NCBI GenBank assembly: GCA_963779515.1
Contig: CAVZYN010000005.1
Coordinates: 1 to 64,000, forward strand
Reading direction: 5' to 3'
DNA: 64,000 nt
Source of the DNA: CAVZYN01 sp963779515
GTDB lineage: Bacteria > Pseudomonadota > Alphaproteobacteria > Rhizobiales > Hyphomicrobiaceae
Within the stretch, counting starts at the first letter, position 1; every line of letters begins with the position of its first letter. This document shows positions 19,904-28,100 of the stretch, piece after piece. The translations under genes were made by a program, and so were the position numbers. The notes beneath the pieces were generated by a model. That model did not search any database, had not been told where the DNA came from, and saw only the letters and a program-made list of their open reading frames with translations.

Positions 19904-20176
19904 ATGAGCAAACAAGATCTGATCAATGCCGTCGCGACGGCGTGCGAGCTCCCGAAAGACAAGGCCGGAGCGGCAGTCGATGCGGTGCTGGAGCACATCA
20001 AGGGCGCGATGAAGCAAGAGCAGGACGTGCGCATCCCGGATTTCGGCACCTTCAAGGTCGCCAAGCGCAAGGCCCGCGAAGGCCGCAATCCCATGACCGG
20101 CGCGACCATCAACATCGCCGCTTCCCGCGTGCCGAAATTCACGCCCGCCAAGAAGCTGAAGGACGCCCTGAACTGA
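19904..20176 (+). CDS. hupB: DNA-binding protein HU
   Basis: A 90-residue nucleoid protein. The N-terminal helices (MSKQDLINAVATA) and the dimer core are followed by the DNA-contact arm FGTFKVAKRKAREGRNPMTG, where the usual GRNPQTG is GRNPMTG, and the closing PKFTPAKKLKDALN. It bends and compacts DNA as a dimer. The position directly after lon is conserved in Hyphomicrobiales. A symmetrical hairpin follows at 20199-20222. Confidence 0.96.
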   Translation: MSKQDLINAVATACELPKDKAGAAVDAVLEHIKGAMKQEQDVRIPDFGTFKVAKRKAREGRNPMTGATINIAASRVPKFTPAKKLKDALN

Positions 20177-20198
20177 GGGACGCCAAAAACCAGCACTC

Positions 20199-20222
20199 AA
20201 ACGGCGCCCCACGGCGCCGTTT
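20199..20222 (+). terminator. Hairpin downstream of hupB
   Basis: AAACGGCGCC (20199-20208) and GGCGCCGTTT (20213-20222) form a perfect 10-bp stem with a CCAC loop. The A-rich 5' side and T-rich 3' side allow it to act as a terminator on either strand, serving hupB and possibly the converging tRNA-Val unit. Confidence 0.7.
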
Positions 20223-20272
20223 CCGTTTGCGCAGCTGCTCCACCCCAAAGCGTGTCGTCAGCGCCACAATCC

Positions 20273-20347
<75 letters not shown>

Positions 20348-20393
20348 GGCAAAGGCGGTGTAAGACGCGGACGGCCCCCTGTAAAGCCTTCTC

Positions 20394-21959
20394 TCACCGC
20401 GCCGCCGTCTTGAAGAACAGCGGTTCGCTGCCGAGCGAGCCATAGACGAACGGCTCCTGCCGCCGCTCCGTCTTGGCGCGCACGGCATCCCGCACCCGCC
20501 GGAACAGGAAATTGATCTCAAGCCCCGGCTCCTCGATGTGCGCGAGGATCGCTTCCGTGAACGGGCTGTTCTTTCCAGCCCCATCCTCGGCGACGTTGCC
20601 GTGCTTGGCGGCGTAGGCGACCAGTACGTTGCCGTCGGGCTCGACGCTTGCAAGACCGGGCCGGATCGCCCGCGTCGCCCCGGCCGATCGCACCATACGC
20701 GCGGCAAACGGGTTGTTCCGGCACGCATCGAGGATGACGAGCCCGATTTTGCTGGCGGCATCGACCTTGGCCTGCACGCGGTCGAGCGACATCAACTCAT
20801 CGTTCGCATGCGTATCGCGCTTCAGTTCGGCGTCCGTTGGCACCAGGTAGTTGGTGCCGTTCATCTCCATGCCGTGTCCCGCGAAGAACACCACCGCCCA
20901 TTCCGATTGGGCGGCCCTGTCGCCAAACGTCTTCAGCGCTTGCACCATGCCCTCTCGATTGAGGTCGTGATGCTCGATAACCTCGTCGAAACCGAGCCGC
21001 CGGAACACCCCCGCCACCTCCCGCGCGTCGTTGCGAGGATTGCTCAACACTCCGGCATGCTGATAGGCCGCATTGCCGATCACGAGCGCCACGCGGCGGG
21101 GCAAGGCCGCTTCCGCCGGCCGTGGCGGCATCCGCATCTGCGCGATCTGCTCGCGCGCGGTTTCCTGCCTTTGGCGATCCAGCGGCAATGGCGCTGGCAG
21201 TTCGAGAATGCGCTGGTAATCGGCGATGGCGCGCCCGACATCGCCTGTGGCGCGATAAGCGCGCGCCCTGTTTTGCAGGGCATTGACATGGTTGGGCTCG
21301 AGCCGAAGCGCCTCGTTCAGGTCGGCGAACGCTCGATCGTACTGACGCTTTGCAATTCGGGCGCGGCCACGATTGCTGTAAGTGTTGGCGTAGGCGGGAT
21401 CGATCCGTAGCGCATCGTCGTAGTCCGAAATCGCCTGATCATATTGCCCCTTGGCGTGAAACGACAGGCCGCGGTTGTTATAGGCGAACTTGTACTGGGG
21501 GTTGTTATGCAGCGCGGCCGTGAAGTCGCTGATGGCTTGGTCGTACTCGCGCCGGGCATGCAGAATGAGACCGCGGTTGTTGTACGCATGAAAGTACTTT
21601 GGGTTGAGCTTCAATGCCTCAGAATAGTCTGCGAACGCCCGATCGCTGTTCTGCTTCGCGTCATATGTCAGCCCTCGATTGTTGAAGGCTGCCACGCTCT
21701 TCGGGTTCAGCCGGATGGCCTCGTCGTAATCCTCGAGCGCGTGATCGTAATCGCCCTTTGCGTGAAAACTCCGGCCGCGCTGATTGAAAACGGATGACGC
21801 CTTGGTTGCACTGAGACCACCCGTCAGAATGACGCTCGAGCAAGCCTTGATCCGGATTTCGGTGTTCTCGCCCTGACAATCCTGCCAGTCATCGGCGGCG
21901 GCAGGCGTTGCGAATGCCGCGATGGGCCAGAGCATCAATAGAACGAGAGACCGTTGCAT
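20394..21959 (-). CDS. Secreted TPR-caspase (orthocaspase-like) protein
   Basis: The 521-residue protein has a Sec signal (MQRSLVLLMLWPIAAFATPA, cleavage near AAADD), about six tetratricopeptide repeats (residues 55-255; repeated FNNRG/YNNRGL helices) and a C-terminal caspase-like domain from about residue 289 (RRVALVIGNAAYQ). The catalytic dyad is intact: His362 in VFFAGHGME and Cys413 in VILDACRNNPF. Orthocaspases of this layout cleave after basic residues and are linked to stress or developmental responses in bacteria, but no substrate is known for this group. The TPRs may select partners. It stands alone on the minus strand downstream of nothing obvious. Start ATG at 21959. Confidence 0.9.
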   Translation of the reverse strand: MQRSLVLLMLWPIAAFATPAAADDWQDCQGENTEIRIKACSSVILTGGLSATKASSVFNQRGRSFHAKGDYDHALEDYDEAIRLNPKSVAAFNNRGLTYDAKQNSDRAFADYSEALKLNPKYFHAYNNRGLILHARREYDQAISDFTAALHNNPQYKFAYNNRGLSFHAKGQYDQAISDYDDALRIDPAYANTYSNRGRARIAKRQYDRAFADLNEALRLEPNHVNALQNRARAYRATGDVGRAIADYQRILELPAPLPLDRQRQETAREQIAQMRMPPRPAEAALPRRVALVIGNAAYQHAGVLSNPRNDAREVAGVFRRLGFDEVIEHHDLNREGMVQALKTFGDRAAQSEWAVVFFAGHGMEMNGTNYLVPTDAELKRDTHANDELMSLDRVQAKVDAASKIGLVILDACRNNPFAARMVRSAGATRAIRPGLASVEPDGNVLVAYAAKHGNVAEDGAGKNSPFTEAILAHIEEPGLEINFLFRRVRDAVRAKTERRQEPFVYGSLGSEPLFFKTAAR

Positions 21960-22137
21960 ACGCAGCCCCCATGACCAAAACTCTGCACAATCCGCAAGCT
22001 GCCGCCTGACTTGTCGACCGCAACGGGCTGAAGCCTAGAGTCCACGTTTTGACTTTGCAATGCTGTGCCACGCGTTACACTTCCGGTGTGGGCCTCGTGC
22101 CGCTCAGGTTGCGAGGAGATCACCGGGGAGGGAATGC

Positions 22138-23157
22138 GTGCAACATTGGATTAAGGCGACGATCGCCGCGACAACTCTATTTGTGACGGCAGGCGCCGCC
22201 ACCGCCCAATCCACCCTCGACAAGGTCAAGGCGCGAGGCAAGATCATCTGCGGCACGTCGCAGGGCGTGCCGGGCTTCTCCGCCCCCGACGACAAGGGCA
22301 AATGGACCGGTTTCGACACCGACTTCTGCCGCGCGCTTGCCGCCGCCATCTTCGATGATCCCGACAAAGCCGACTACGTGTCGCTGTCCTCGAAGGATCG
22401 CCTGATCGCGCTCCAGTCCGGCACCATCGACGTCCTCGCCCGCACCACCACGTGGTCCTCGAGCCGCGACAGCGGGCAAGGCGTCCAGTTCACCGCCGTC
22501 AATTTCTATGACGGCCAAGGCTTCCTCGTCCGCAAATCCTCCGGCATCAAGGCCGGCAAGGACCTCGACGGCGCGACCGTCTGCGTCAGCCAGGGCACCA
22601 CCAACGAATTGAACCTCGCCGACTTCGCCCGCACCAACAACATCAAACTCAGCGTTCTGACCTTCGCAGACACCAACGAAACCGGGAAGGGTTACGAGTC
22701 CAAACGCTGCGACGTCTACACCACCGACCGTTCGCAGCTCGTCGCCAACCGCCTGAAGTTCGCCACCCCCGACGAACACGTCCTGCTGCCCGACGTGATC
22801 TCCAAAGAGCCACTCGGCCCCTGGGTCCGCAAGGGCGACGACCAATGGTTCACGCTGGTGCGCTGGACACACTTTGCCATGCTCAACGCGGAAGAACTCG
22901 GCATCACCCAGGCGAACCTCCCCGATATGGCGAAGTCGCCGAACCCGGAAATCAAGCGTCTCCTCGGCGTCGAAGGCAACACGGGCGAGCAGTTCGGCGT
23001 CACTAAGGACTGGGCCGTCCGGATCCTGCGCCACGTCGGCAACTACGGCGAAAGCTTCGAGCGTCATCTCGGCCCCAAGACCCGCATCGGGCTCGATCGC
23101 GGCCCCAACAACCTGTGGACCAAGGGCGGCCTGCAATACGCCCCGCCGATCCGTTGA
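22138..23157 (+). CDS. General L-amino acid ABC transporter substrate-binding protein (AapJ/BztA-like)
   Basis: A 339-residue periplasmic binding protein with a signal peptide (QHWIKATIAATTLFVTAGAA, cleavage near TAQS). KARGKIICGTSQGVPGFSAPD and GFDTDFCRALAAAIF are the standard opening of the AapJ/BztA branch of family 3 solute-binding proteins, and the closing NNLWTKGGLQYAPPIR is diagnostic. The start chosen is GTG at 22138, preceded by GGGGAGG; earlier ATG codons would add a non-secretory leader. The permease and ATPase genes (aapQMP) that normally follow are absent here; tRNA-Asp follows instead. It probably works with a transporter encoded elsewhere. Confidence 0.9.
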   Translation: MQHWIKATIAATTLFVTAGAATAQSTLDKVKARGKIICGTSQGVPGFSAPDDKGKWTGFDTDFCRALAAAIFDDPDKADYVSLSSKDRLIALQSGTIDVLARTTTWSSSRDSGQGVQFTAVNFYDGQGFLVRKSSGIKAGKDLDGATVCVSQGTTNELNLADFARTNNIKLSVLTFADTNETGKGYESKRCDVYTTDRSQLVANRLKFATPDEHVLLPDVISKEPLGPWVRKGDDQWFTLVRWTHFAMLNAEELGITQANLPDMAKSPNPEIKRLLGVEGNTGEQFGVTKDWAVRILRHVGNYGESFERHLGPKTRIGLDRGPNNLWTKGGLQYAPPIR

Positions 23158-23195
23158 CACTGCCAATTTTGCCGGCGTCCTGGCTGCGTGTTTGC

Positions 23196-23224
23196 TTGAC
23201 GAACGGCCGGCGAGCACGTATTCC
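23196..23224 (+). promoter_or_regulatory. Sigma-70-like promoter for tRNA-Asp
   Basis: TTGACG at 23196-23201 and TATTCC at 23219-23224 are separated by exactly 17 bp. The expected transcript start, about 23231, lies some 35 nt before the tRNA. Both boxes are recognised by eye only; the -35 is near perfect, the -10 moderate. Confidence 0.45.
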
Positions 23225-23265
23225 ACTGCCGTGACCGCAGAGCCTTGGCTCCGCGACCTTGGAAT

Positions 23266-23342
23266 GCGGGAGTAGCTCAGCTGGTTAGAGCGCCGCCCTG
23301 TCACGGCGGAGGCCGCGGGTTCAAGTCCCGTCTCTCGCGCCA
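23266..23342 (+). tRNA. tRNA-Asp (anticodon GTC)
   Basis: A 77-nt cloverleaf. The acceptor arm GCGGGAG/CTCTCGC includes one G-T wobble; it is followed by G and an encoded CCA. The D arm has AGCTCAGCTGGTTAGAGC, the anticodon stem CCGCC/GGCGG encloses CTGTCAC giving GTC, and the T arm has GCGGGTTCAAGTCCCGT. Confidence 0.96.
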
Positions 23343-23556
23343 TTCCAACTTGGTCTCACATCTTCCGTCACGCGACCGGGTCGCAAGGCGACCCGGGCCG
23401 AACGGGCCGCCCCGCCGGAGTGCCACGGCGCGTCAGGCAAAAATCATTACGGGCCATTAGTACGCGCGCTGTAGTGTGTTTCACGGCACAACGGTCCGTG
23501 CCCGCCCGGCCATGGCTGCGCGCACGAAAATGCACCGGCATCCGCGTCAGGTCGTC

Positions 23557-24004
23557 ATGTTTGAGCGAGTTCTCTACGTCAGCCGCGCGATCCCGGGTCT
23601 CACTTTCTTCGACGTCTATGACATCATCCGTACCGCCCTGAAAGAGAACAGCAAGCGCGGCCTGACCGGAGCGCTCCTGGTGGCGGATGGATACTTCATC
23701 CAAGTCCTGGAAGGTCAAGCCGGCGCGGTCCAGGAATGCTTCCAGCGGATTGAGACCGACAACCGGCACACCAGCATTCAGTTGCGCTTGCGCCACCCCA
23801 TCGCAGCGCTGGCTTTTCCCTCCGATTGGATGGTGCTGCGCGACGGCGTGCAGGTCGAACTCGGCGCTGCGCAAGTCGTTTGCCTACGAACCCGGCTTCC
23901 CCGCGAGCCGGTTCCCGCCCGAGACCCTCATGGCTTTCATGCTTGAATGCTTCGGCAAGCCGAAGGGTTACTACATCCGCAGCTCGCCGATCCGCGCGGC
24001 CTGA
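23557..24004 (+). pseudogene. BLUF-domain blue-light sensor, one frameshift near the C terminus
   Basis: Residues from ATG 23557 (MFERVLYVSRAIPG) show the FAD-binding BLUF fold: an N-terminal tyrosine (LYVSR), the arginine-asparagine helix ENSKRGLTGALLV, DGYFIQVLEG and an RHTSIQLRL strand. After about 23865 (VQVELG) the frame drifts to unrelated text, while the next frame continues as SFAYEPGFPASRFPPETLMAFML and ends at 24004. Removing one base near 23866-23872 would restore a 148-residue protein, the usual size for a single-domain BLUF photoreceptor. Light reception via the tyrosine-glutamine hydrogen-bond network is family knowledge. The single-base lesion could be a sequencing artefact. 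Confidence 0.75.
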
Positions 24005-24135
24005 CCCGCACCACGCGCGCCTCGCAATCGCCCTTGCAGCCACGTCCCTCCGTGCTAGCTTGCCCGCCAACGCACGCCATGCGCCCAATCGGCGTTGATG
24101 GCAGCGTGAGAAACGGCAGCAGGGAAGGATTGCTC

Positions 24136-25521
24136 ATGAAACGTTCAAAGCTCGCGACATCGGTCGCGGGTCTCCTCGGTGGCGTCGCCATGCTGGCGGC
24201 GAACGCGGTCGCGCAGCAGGAAACGCTGACGGTCTGGGCCAACAAAGGCTTCTACAAAGCTGAAGACGACGCCCTTAACGCCGTCATCGACAAGTTCCAG
24301 AAAGCCACCAACGTCAAGGTCGATCTCTCGCTCACCTCGATCGAGGATTGCTTCACCAAGTCCGTCGGCGCGGTCGAGGCAAAAACCCCGCCCGATGTCG
24401 GCTATTGCCTGACCTACGATTTCCGCTCGACCGGCAAGTGGGCCTTCGAAGGCAAGCTCGAGGACGTCTCCGACATCATCGAGCCAATGAAGGGGCAGTT
24501 TGTTCCGGAAGCTCTCGCGACGACCTTCCTGATGAACGAGAAGACCGGCAAGAAGGGCTACTACGCGTTCCCCGTGCAGCGGCAGACCATCCATATCAAC
24601 TATTGGAAGGACATGCTCGAGGAGGCCGGCTTCAAGGAGGCGGACATCCCCAAGGGCTGGAACGACTATTGGAATTTCTGGTGCGACAAGTGGCAACCGG
24701 CCTACCGCCAGAAAACCGGCAAGCGTGTATTTGCGATCGGCCATCCGCTCGGCGTCGCCTCGACCGATACGTTCTTCTCGTTCCTGATGGTCGCGGCCGC
24801 CTACGACGCCAAGATCGTCGACGACAACGGCAAGGTCGTGCTCGACGATCCCAAGAACAAAGCCGCCATGGCAGAGGCCTTGAAGTTCTACACCTCGCTC
24901 CACGCCAAGGGCTGCACACCGGCCTCGTCCGTGAATTGGCAAGACCCCGACAACAACGTCAACTTCCACAACAAGACCACGGCGATGACGCACAACGCCA
25001 CGATCTCGATCGCGGCGAAGTGGCTCGACGACATGAACAACCAGTCGTTGACGGCTGAGCAGCGTGCCGAGGCCAAGGCCAACTACGAGCAGAAGATCGC
25101 GACCACCGGCTGGCCGATGCGCCCCGATGGCAAACCGATCGTCTACCTGTCCGCCACCAAGACCGCGGTCATTTTCTCCGACAGCAAGAACAAGAAGCGC
25201 GCCAAGGAGTTCATGGCCTTCCTGATGAAGGACGAGAACCTGCGTCCCTTCGTCGAGGGCTCGCTCGGCCGCTGGTATCCCGCAACCACGGAAGCAACCA
25301 AGAGCGCGTTCTGGTCGAGCGGCGATGTCCATCGCAAAGTCGTCCACGAGCAGTTCTCGGCCGGCACTGTTCCGTTCCAGTTCGTCCAGAACTTCCGCTT
25401 CACGCAGGTCAACGCGGAAAACGTCTGGGCAAAAGCCATGCAACGGATCATCAACGACAAGATCGCGCCGGAAGCCGCGGTCGACGAGATGATCAAACGC
25501 ATCAAGGAAATCTCGGGCTGA
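24136..25521 (+). CDS. Carbohydrate-type ABC transporter substrate-binding protein
   Basis: The 461-residue product has a signal peptide (MKRSKLATSVAGLLGGVAML, cleavage near AVAQQ) and a family 1 (MalE/UgpB-like) binding-protein fold: TLTVWANKGFYK, PPDVGYCLTYDF, YYAFPVQRQTIHINYWKDML and the late VYLSATKTAVIFSDSKNK. Substrate is not predictable by eye, though sugars, polyols or glycerol derivatives are usual. The ATG at 24136 has AGGGAAGGA just upstream. It is followed by a hairpin and two permease genes, forming a three-gene operon with no ATPase in the window. Confidence 0.9.
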   Translation: MKRSKLATSVAGLLGGVAMLAANAVAQQETLTVWANKGFYKAEDDALNAVIDKFQKATNVKVDLSLTSIEDCFTKSVGAVEAKTPPDVGYCLTYDFRSTGKWAFEGKLEDVSDIIEPMKGQFVPEALATTFLMNEKTGKKGYYAFPVQRQTIHINYWKDMLEEAGFKEADIPKGWNDYWNFWCDKWQPAYRQKTGKRVFAIGHPLGVASTDTFFSFLMVAAAYDAKIVDDNGKVVLDDPKNKAAMAEALKFYTSLHAKGCTPASSVNWQDPDNNVNFHNKTTAMTHNATISIAAKWLDDMNNQSLTAEQRAEAKANYEQKIATTGWPMRPDGKPIVYLSATKTAVIFSDSKNKKRAKEFMAFLMKDENLRPFVEGSLGRWYPATTEATKSAFWSSGDVHRKVVHEQFSAGTVPFQFVQNFRFTQVNAENVWAKAMQRIINDKIAPEAAVDEMIKRIKEISG

Positions 25522-25532
25522 TCTCCAACACC

Positions 25533-25560
25533 GTCCCCTCGCCGGCAACGGCGAGGGGAC
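25533..25560 (+). terminator. Intra-operon hairpin with GCAA tetraloop
   Basis: GTCCCCTCGCCG (25533-25544) pairs perfectly with CGGCGAGGGGAC (25549-25560) around a GCAA loop, a GNRA-type tetraloop. No T-run follows. It lies 11 bp after the binding-protein stop and 25 bp before the permease start. Such structures usually stabilise the binding-protein mRNA or partially end transcription, giving more binding protein than permease. Confidence 0.8.
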
Positions 25561-25585
25561 ATCAATCGAATGAGTTAGGTGAGCA

Positions 25586-26485
25586 ATGGCCGTCACCACG
25601 GCTGAAATCGGTGCCCTTGACGCCACGGTACGGCGCCAGCCGCTGCTCGCTGACAAGCGCGCCGTCTGGGGCCTCGTTCTTCTGATCCCCTATATTCTGG
25701 TGTTCGCGTTTTTCGTGCTGTTCCCTGTGCTCTACGGCTTCTGGCTTGGGCGCGACCCAGCAATCTATCAAAAGCTGTTCGCCGACCCGACGTTTTATCG
25801 CGCCTTCACAAACACGATCATTTTTCTCGCCATCGCCATCAATCTGAAAATGCTTCTCGCGTTGGGGCTTTCCGGCTTCTTCGCCAATCAGCGCCCATGG
25901 ATCCGTTGGATTCTTGTGCTCTTCATTCTGCCCTGGGCGGTGCCGTCGATCCCGACGATCCTCTCGTTTCGCTTCATGCTCAATACCGAATTCGGCGTCA
26001 TCAATCAGGAGATCTTCCGCTGGTTCGGCGTCGATGGCCCCGGCTGGTTGACGCAGCCCAATCTCGCGTTCGCCAGCGCCATCTTCGTCCACATCTGGAA
26101 GTCGCTGCCGTTCTGGACTCTGATCTTGCTGACCGGCCGCCTAGCGATCCCGCAGGAACTCTACGAAGCCGCAAGCGTCGACGGCGCAACCCGCGTCCAG
26201 CAGTTCCGCTACATCACGTGGCCCTCGGTCGCAGCCCTTTATCTGACGTCGACGATCCTCTCCGCCATCTGGACGCTCGGCGACTTCAACAGCGTCTACC
26301 TCCTGACCGGTGGCGGCCCTGGCGATCAGACCCACGTGCTTGCGACCCTCGGCATCCGCTATCTCCGCATCGATCAGCTGCCGCTCGGCATCGCCTCGAT
26401 CATGGTGGCGCTGCCACTCGTCCTGCCGCTCGTTTTCGTCATGGTCCGGCGCTTGTCAAAAGGACCACGGGACGCGGACACATGA
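25586..26485 (+). CDS. ABC transporter permease, MalF-like
   Basis: A 299-residue inner-membrane permease of the carbohydrate CUT1 class. Hydrophobic segments include LILLIPYILVFAFFVLFPVLYG-like text near residue 30, IILFLAIAINLKMLLALGL and WILVLFILPWAVPSIPTIL. The cytoplasmic EAA loop that touches the ATPase is YEAASVDGATRVQQFRYI. The last residues (RLSKGPRDADT) end at a TGA that overlaps, as ATGA, the start of a 33-codon ORF. The start at 25586 follows a modest ribosome site (GAGTTAGGTGAG). Confidence 0.93.
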   Translation: MAVTTAEIGALDATVRRQPLLADKRAVWGLVLLIPYILVFAFFVLFPVLYGFWLGRDPAIYQKLFADPTFYRAFTNTIIFLAIAINLKMLLALGLSGFFANQRPWIRWILVLFILPWAVPSIPTILSFRFMLNTEFGVINQEIFRWFGVDGPGWLTQPNLAFASAIFVHIWKSLPFWTLILLTGRLAIPQELYEAASVDGATRVQQFRYITWPSVAALYLTSTILSAIWTLGDFNSVYLLTGGGPGDQTHVLATLGIRYLRIDQLPLGIASIMVALPLVLPLVFVMVRRLSKGPRDADT

Positions 26486-26583
26486 ACATGATGCCGGCGC
26501 GCCAGATCGTTTTTGCTTCAATCGACACAGACAAACGCGACGGCATCACGCGCGCGGGGTTGGTGGGGCGGCCGCGCGCATGA
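26482..26583 (+). CDS. Possible 33-codon coupling ORF between two permease genes
   Basis: ATG at 26482 overlaps the upstream permease stop as ATGA, and the ORF's own TGA (26581-26583) overlaps the next permease ATG (26580) as ATGA. The predicted peptide begins MNMMPARQIVFASIDTD and is polar and basic, with no membrane segment or known motif. The double 4-nt overlap is exactly what is expected for translational coupling, so the ORF may serve to carry ribosomes across the 94-bp gap between the permeases, or encode a small transporter-associated protein. Alternatively it is chance. No independent Shine-Dalgarno was obvious. Confidence 0.35.
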   Translation: MNMMPARQIVFASIDTDKRDGITRAGLVGRPRA

Positions 26584-27416
26584 GAAAACTATTCACCGAA
26601 GCGCGCCTGATCCTGATCGCTATTCCGATCCTGCTCTGGACGTTCGTGCCGCTCTACCATCTGCTGACGCTGTCGCTGTCGACGCAACAGGCGATGATGG
26701 ACGGACGGCTGTGGCCCGCCAAACCGACATTGCAGAACTTCGAAATCGTGATCGGCCAGAAGCACTACTACCTGACGCATTTCTGGCGGCAGTTCGGAAC
26801 CAGCTTGTTCGTGGCGGTGGCCGTCGGCGTGCTGACGCTGCTGGTGGCGACGCTCGCTGCATTCGCCATCAGCCGCCTCCGCGTCAAAGGTGGCCGCGCG
26901 CTCATGAACGTCGCGTTGGCGACCTACCTCATCCCCGCCGCGTTCCTCGCCGTGCCCATGTACAAGACCATGGGCATCTACAGTCTCTTGGAAACGCGCG
27001 CGGCGCTGATCCTGGCCATGGTGGCGCTGGCGTCGCCCTACGCGATCTGGGTGCTGAAGCAGGCCTCCGACAAACTGCCGATCGAGCTCGACGAGGCCGC
27101 GATCGTCGATGGCGCCAGCGTGCCGCAGCTGTTCCGCCTCATCTATCTGCCGATGATGGCGCCCTCGATGGTCGCGATCGGCATCTACGCGCTACTGCTG
27201 GCCTGGAACGAGTATCTCTATGCGTTCCTGCTGATTTCTGACGAGAAGAACGTGCCGCTCGCCGTCGCACTCGGCAACTTCCTCGGTGCTGACGACAGCC
27301 CGTGGAACCTGCTGATGGCATCGGGGCTCATCTATGCCCTGCCCCCCGCCGTGATCTACTACACGTTCAGGAAGCACATGGTCTCCGGCCTCACTGCTGG
27401 CGCCGTCAAGAACTGA
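26580..27416 (+). CDS. ABC transporter permease, MalG-like
   Basis: The second CUT1 permease, 278 residues. It opens MRKLFTEARLILIAIPILLW, has the periplasmic LLTLSLSTQQAMMDGRLWP segment typical of MalG, six predicted membrane spans and the EAA loop LDEAAIVDGASVPQLFRLIYLP. ATG at 26580 is chosen as the family-like N terminus; upstream in-frame text is a shadow of the first permease. No ABC ATPase gene follows: instead there is a hairpin and then nuoA. A shared MsmK/UgpC-like ATPase encoded elsewhere probably energises it. Confidence 0.93.
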   Translation: MRKLFTEARLILIAIPILLWTFVPLYHLLTLSLSTQQAMMDGRLWPAKPTLQNFEIVIGQKHYYLTHFWRQFGTSLFVAVAVGVLTLLVATLAAFAISRLRVKGGRALMNVALATYLIPAAFLAVPMYKTMGIYSLLETRAALILAMVALASPYAIWVLKQASDKLPIELDEAAIVDGASVPQLFRLIYLPMMAPSMVAIGIYALLLAWNEYLYAFLLISDEKNVPLAVALGNFLGADDSPWNLLMASGLIYALPPAVIYYTFRKHMVSGLTAGAVKN

Positions 27417-27734
27417 CCCCCGACAACTCGATCACAAAAAGGGCCGCTCCGGTTGCGGGGTAGCGGAACCGGAGCGGCGCAGTATGTCCGGGGCACTCGG
27501 TGGTAACGCGGAACTGCGAGCGCCAGCGGGCAATAACTCAGTATTGCAACCTTAGATTGCCGTCAACAGCGACAAGTTGTATGCAGCAAATCGAGTCATA
27601 TAGATCACGTGCGAGCGGCCAAGCGCACATCACCAAGCATGTCGCACAGAAAGGCCGCTTGGCGTGATTGCGTGGCTCTGACGGCTGCGTTAACACCTGC
27701 CATCTGCGTCGCCATCCTGCGGGAGTCGCCAAGC
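27417..27734. other. Region between the ABC operon and nuoA
   Basis: About 318 bp without a gene. It holds a hairpin at 27443-27478 and a relatively A+T-rich block (about 27535-27600) that probably contains the nuoA promoter. A run TTGTATGCAGCAAATCG near 27577 could be a -35 region, but spacing to a -10 is uncertain. Confidence 0.45.
27443..27478 (+). terminator. Hairpin after the ABC transporter operon
   Basis: GCCGCTCCGGTT (27443-27454) pairs perfectly with AACCGGAGCGGC (27467-27478) around a 12-nt loop. No T-run follows, so it may be a 3'-stabilising hairpin or a factor-assisted terminator. It starts 27 bp after the permease stop. Confidence 0.65.
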
Positions 27735-28100
27735 ATGAATCAGTTGCTGATGGATTATCTGCCGATCGCCATCTTCATTGGCGTTGCGGGTGTCATCGGC
27801 CTCGCCCTGATGATCGCGCCATTCCTGATCGCCGTGCGCAATCCCGACCCTGAAAAGGTCTCGGCCTACGAGTGCGGCTTCAACGCCTTCGACGACGCCC
27901 GCATGAAGTTCGACGTCCGCTTCTACCTGGTCTCGATCCTCTTCATCATCTTCGATCTCGAGGTCGCCTTCCTGTTTCCGTGGGCCGTTGCCTTCAAGGA
28001 GATCGGCGTCTTCGGATTCTGGTCGATGATGGCGTTCCTTGGCGTTCTCACCATCGGCTTCATCTACGAGTGGCGCAAAGGAGCGCTTGAATGGGATTGA
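27735..28100 (+). CDS. nuoA: NADH-quinone oxidoreductase subunit A
   Basis: A 121-residue membrane subunit of complex I with three spans. The conserved PEKVSAYECGFNAFDDARMKF loop (including the ECGF quinone-channel cysteine) and the FIIFDLEVAFLFPWA span are intact. ATG at 27735 fits the family. The last codons overlap nuoB by 10 nt (28091-28100), so the two are translationally coupled. It opens the nuoABCD part-operon. Confidence 0.97.
   Translation: MNQLLMDYLPIAIFIGVAGVIGLALMIAPFLIAVRNPDPEKVSAYECGFNAFDDARMKFDVRFYLVSILFIIFDLEVAFLFPWAVAFKEIGVFGFWSMMAFLGVLTIGFIYEWRKGALEWD

Noticed and set aside
24145..25656. 503-residue minus-strand open frame
   Set aside because: Antisense to the ABC binding-protein gene, with no recognisable domain.
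25586..27416. Possibility that the two permeases are one broken gene
   Set aside because: Each has its own complete set of spans and a separate EAA loop, and the pair matches the MalF/MalG pattern.
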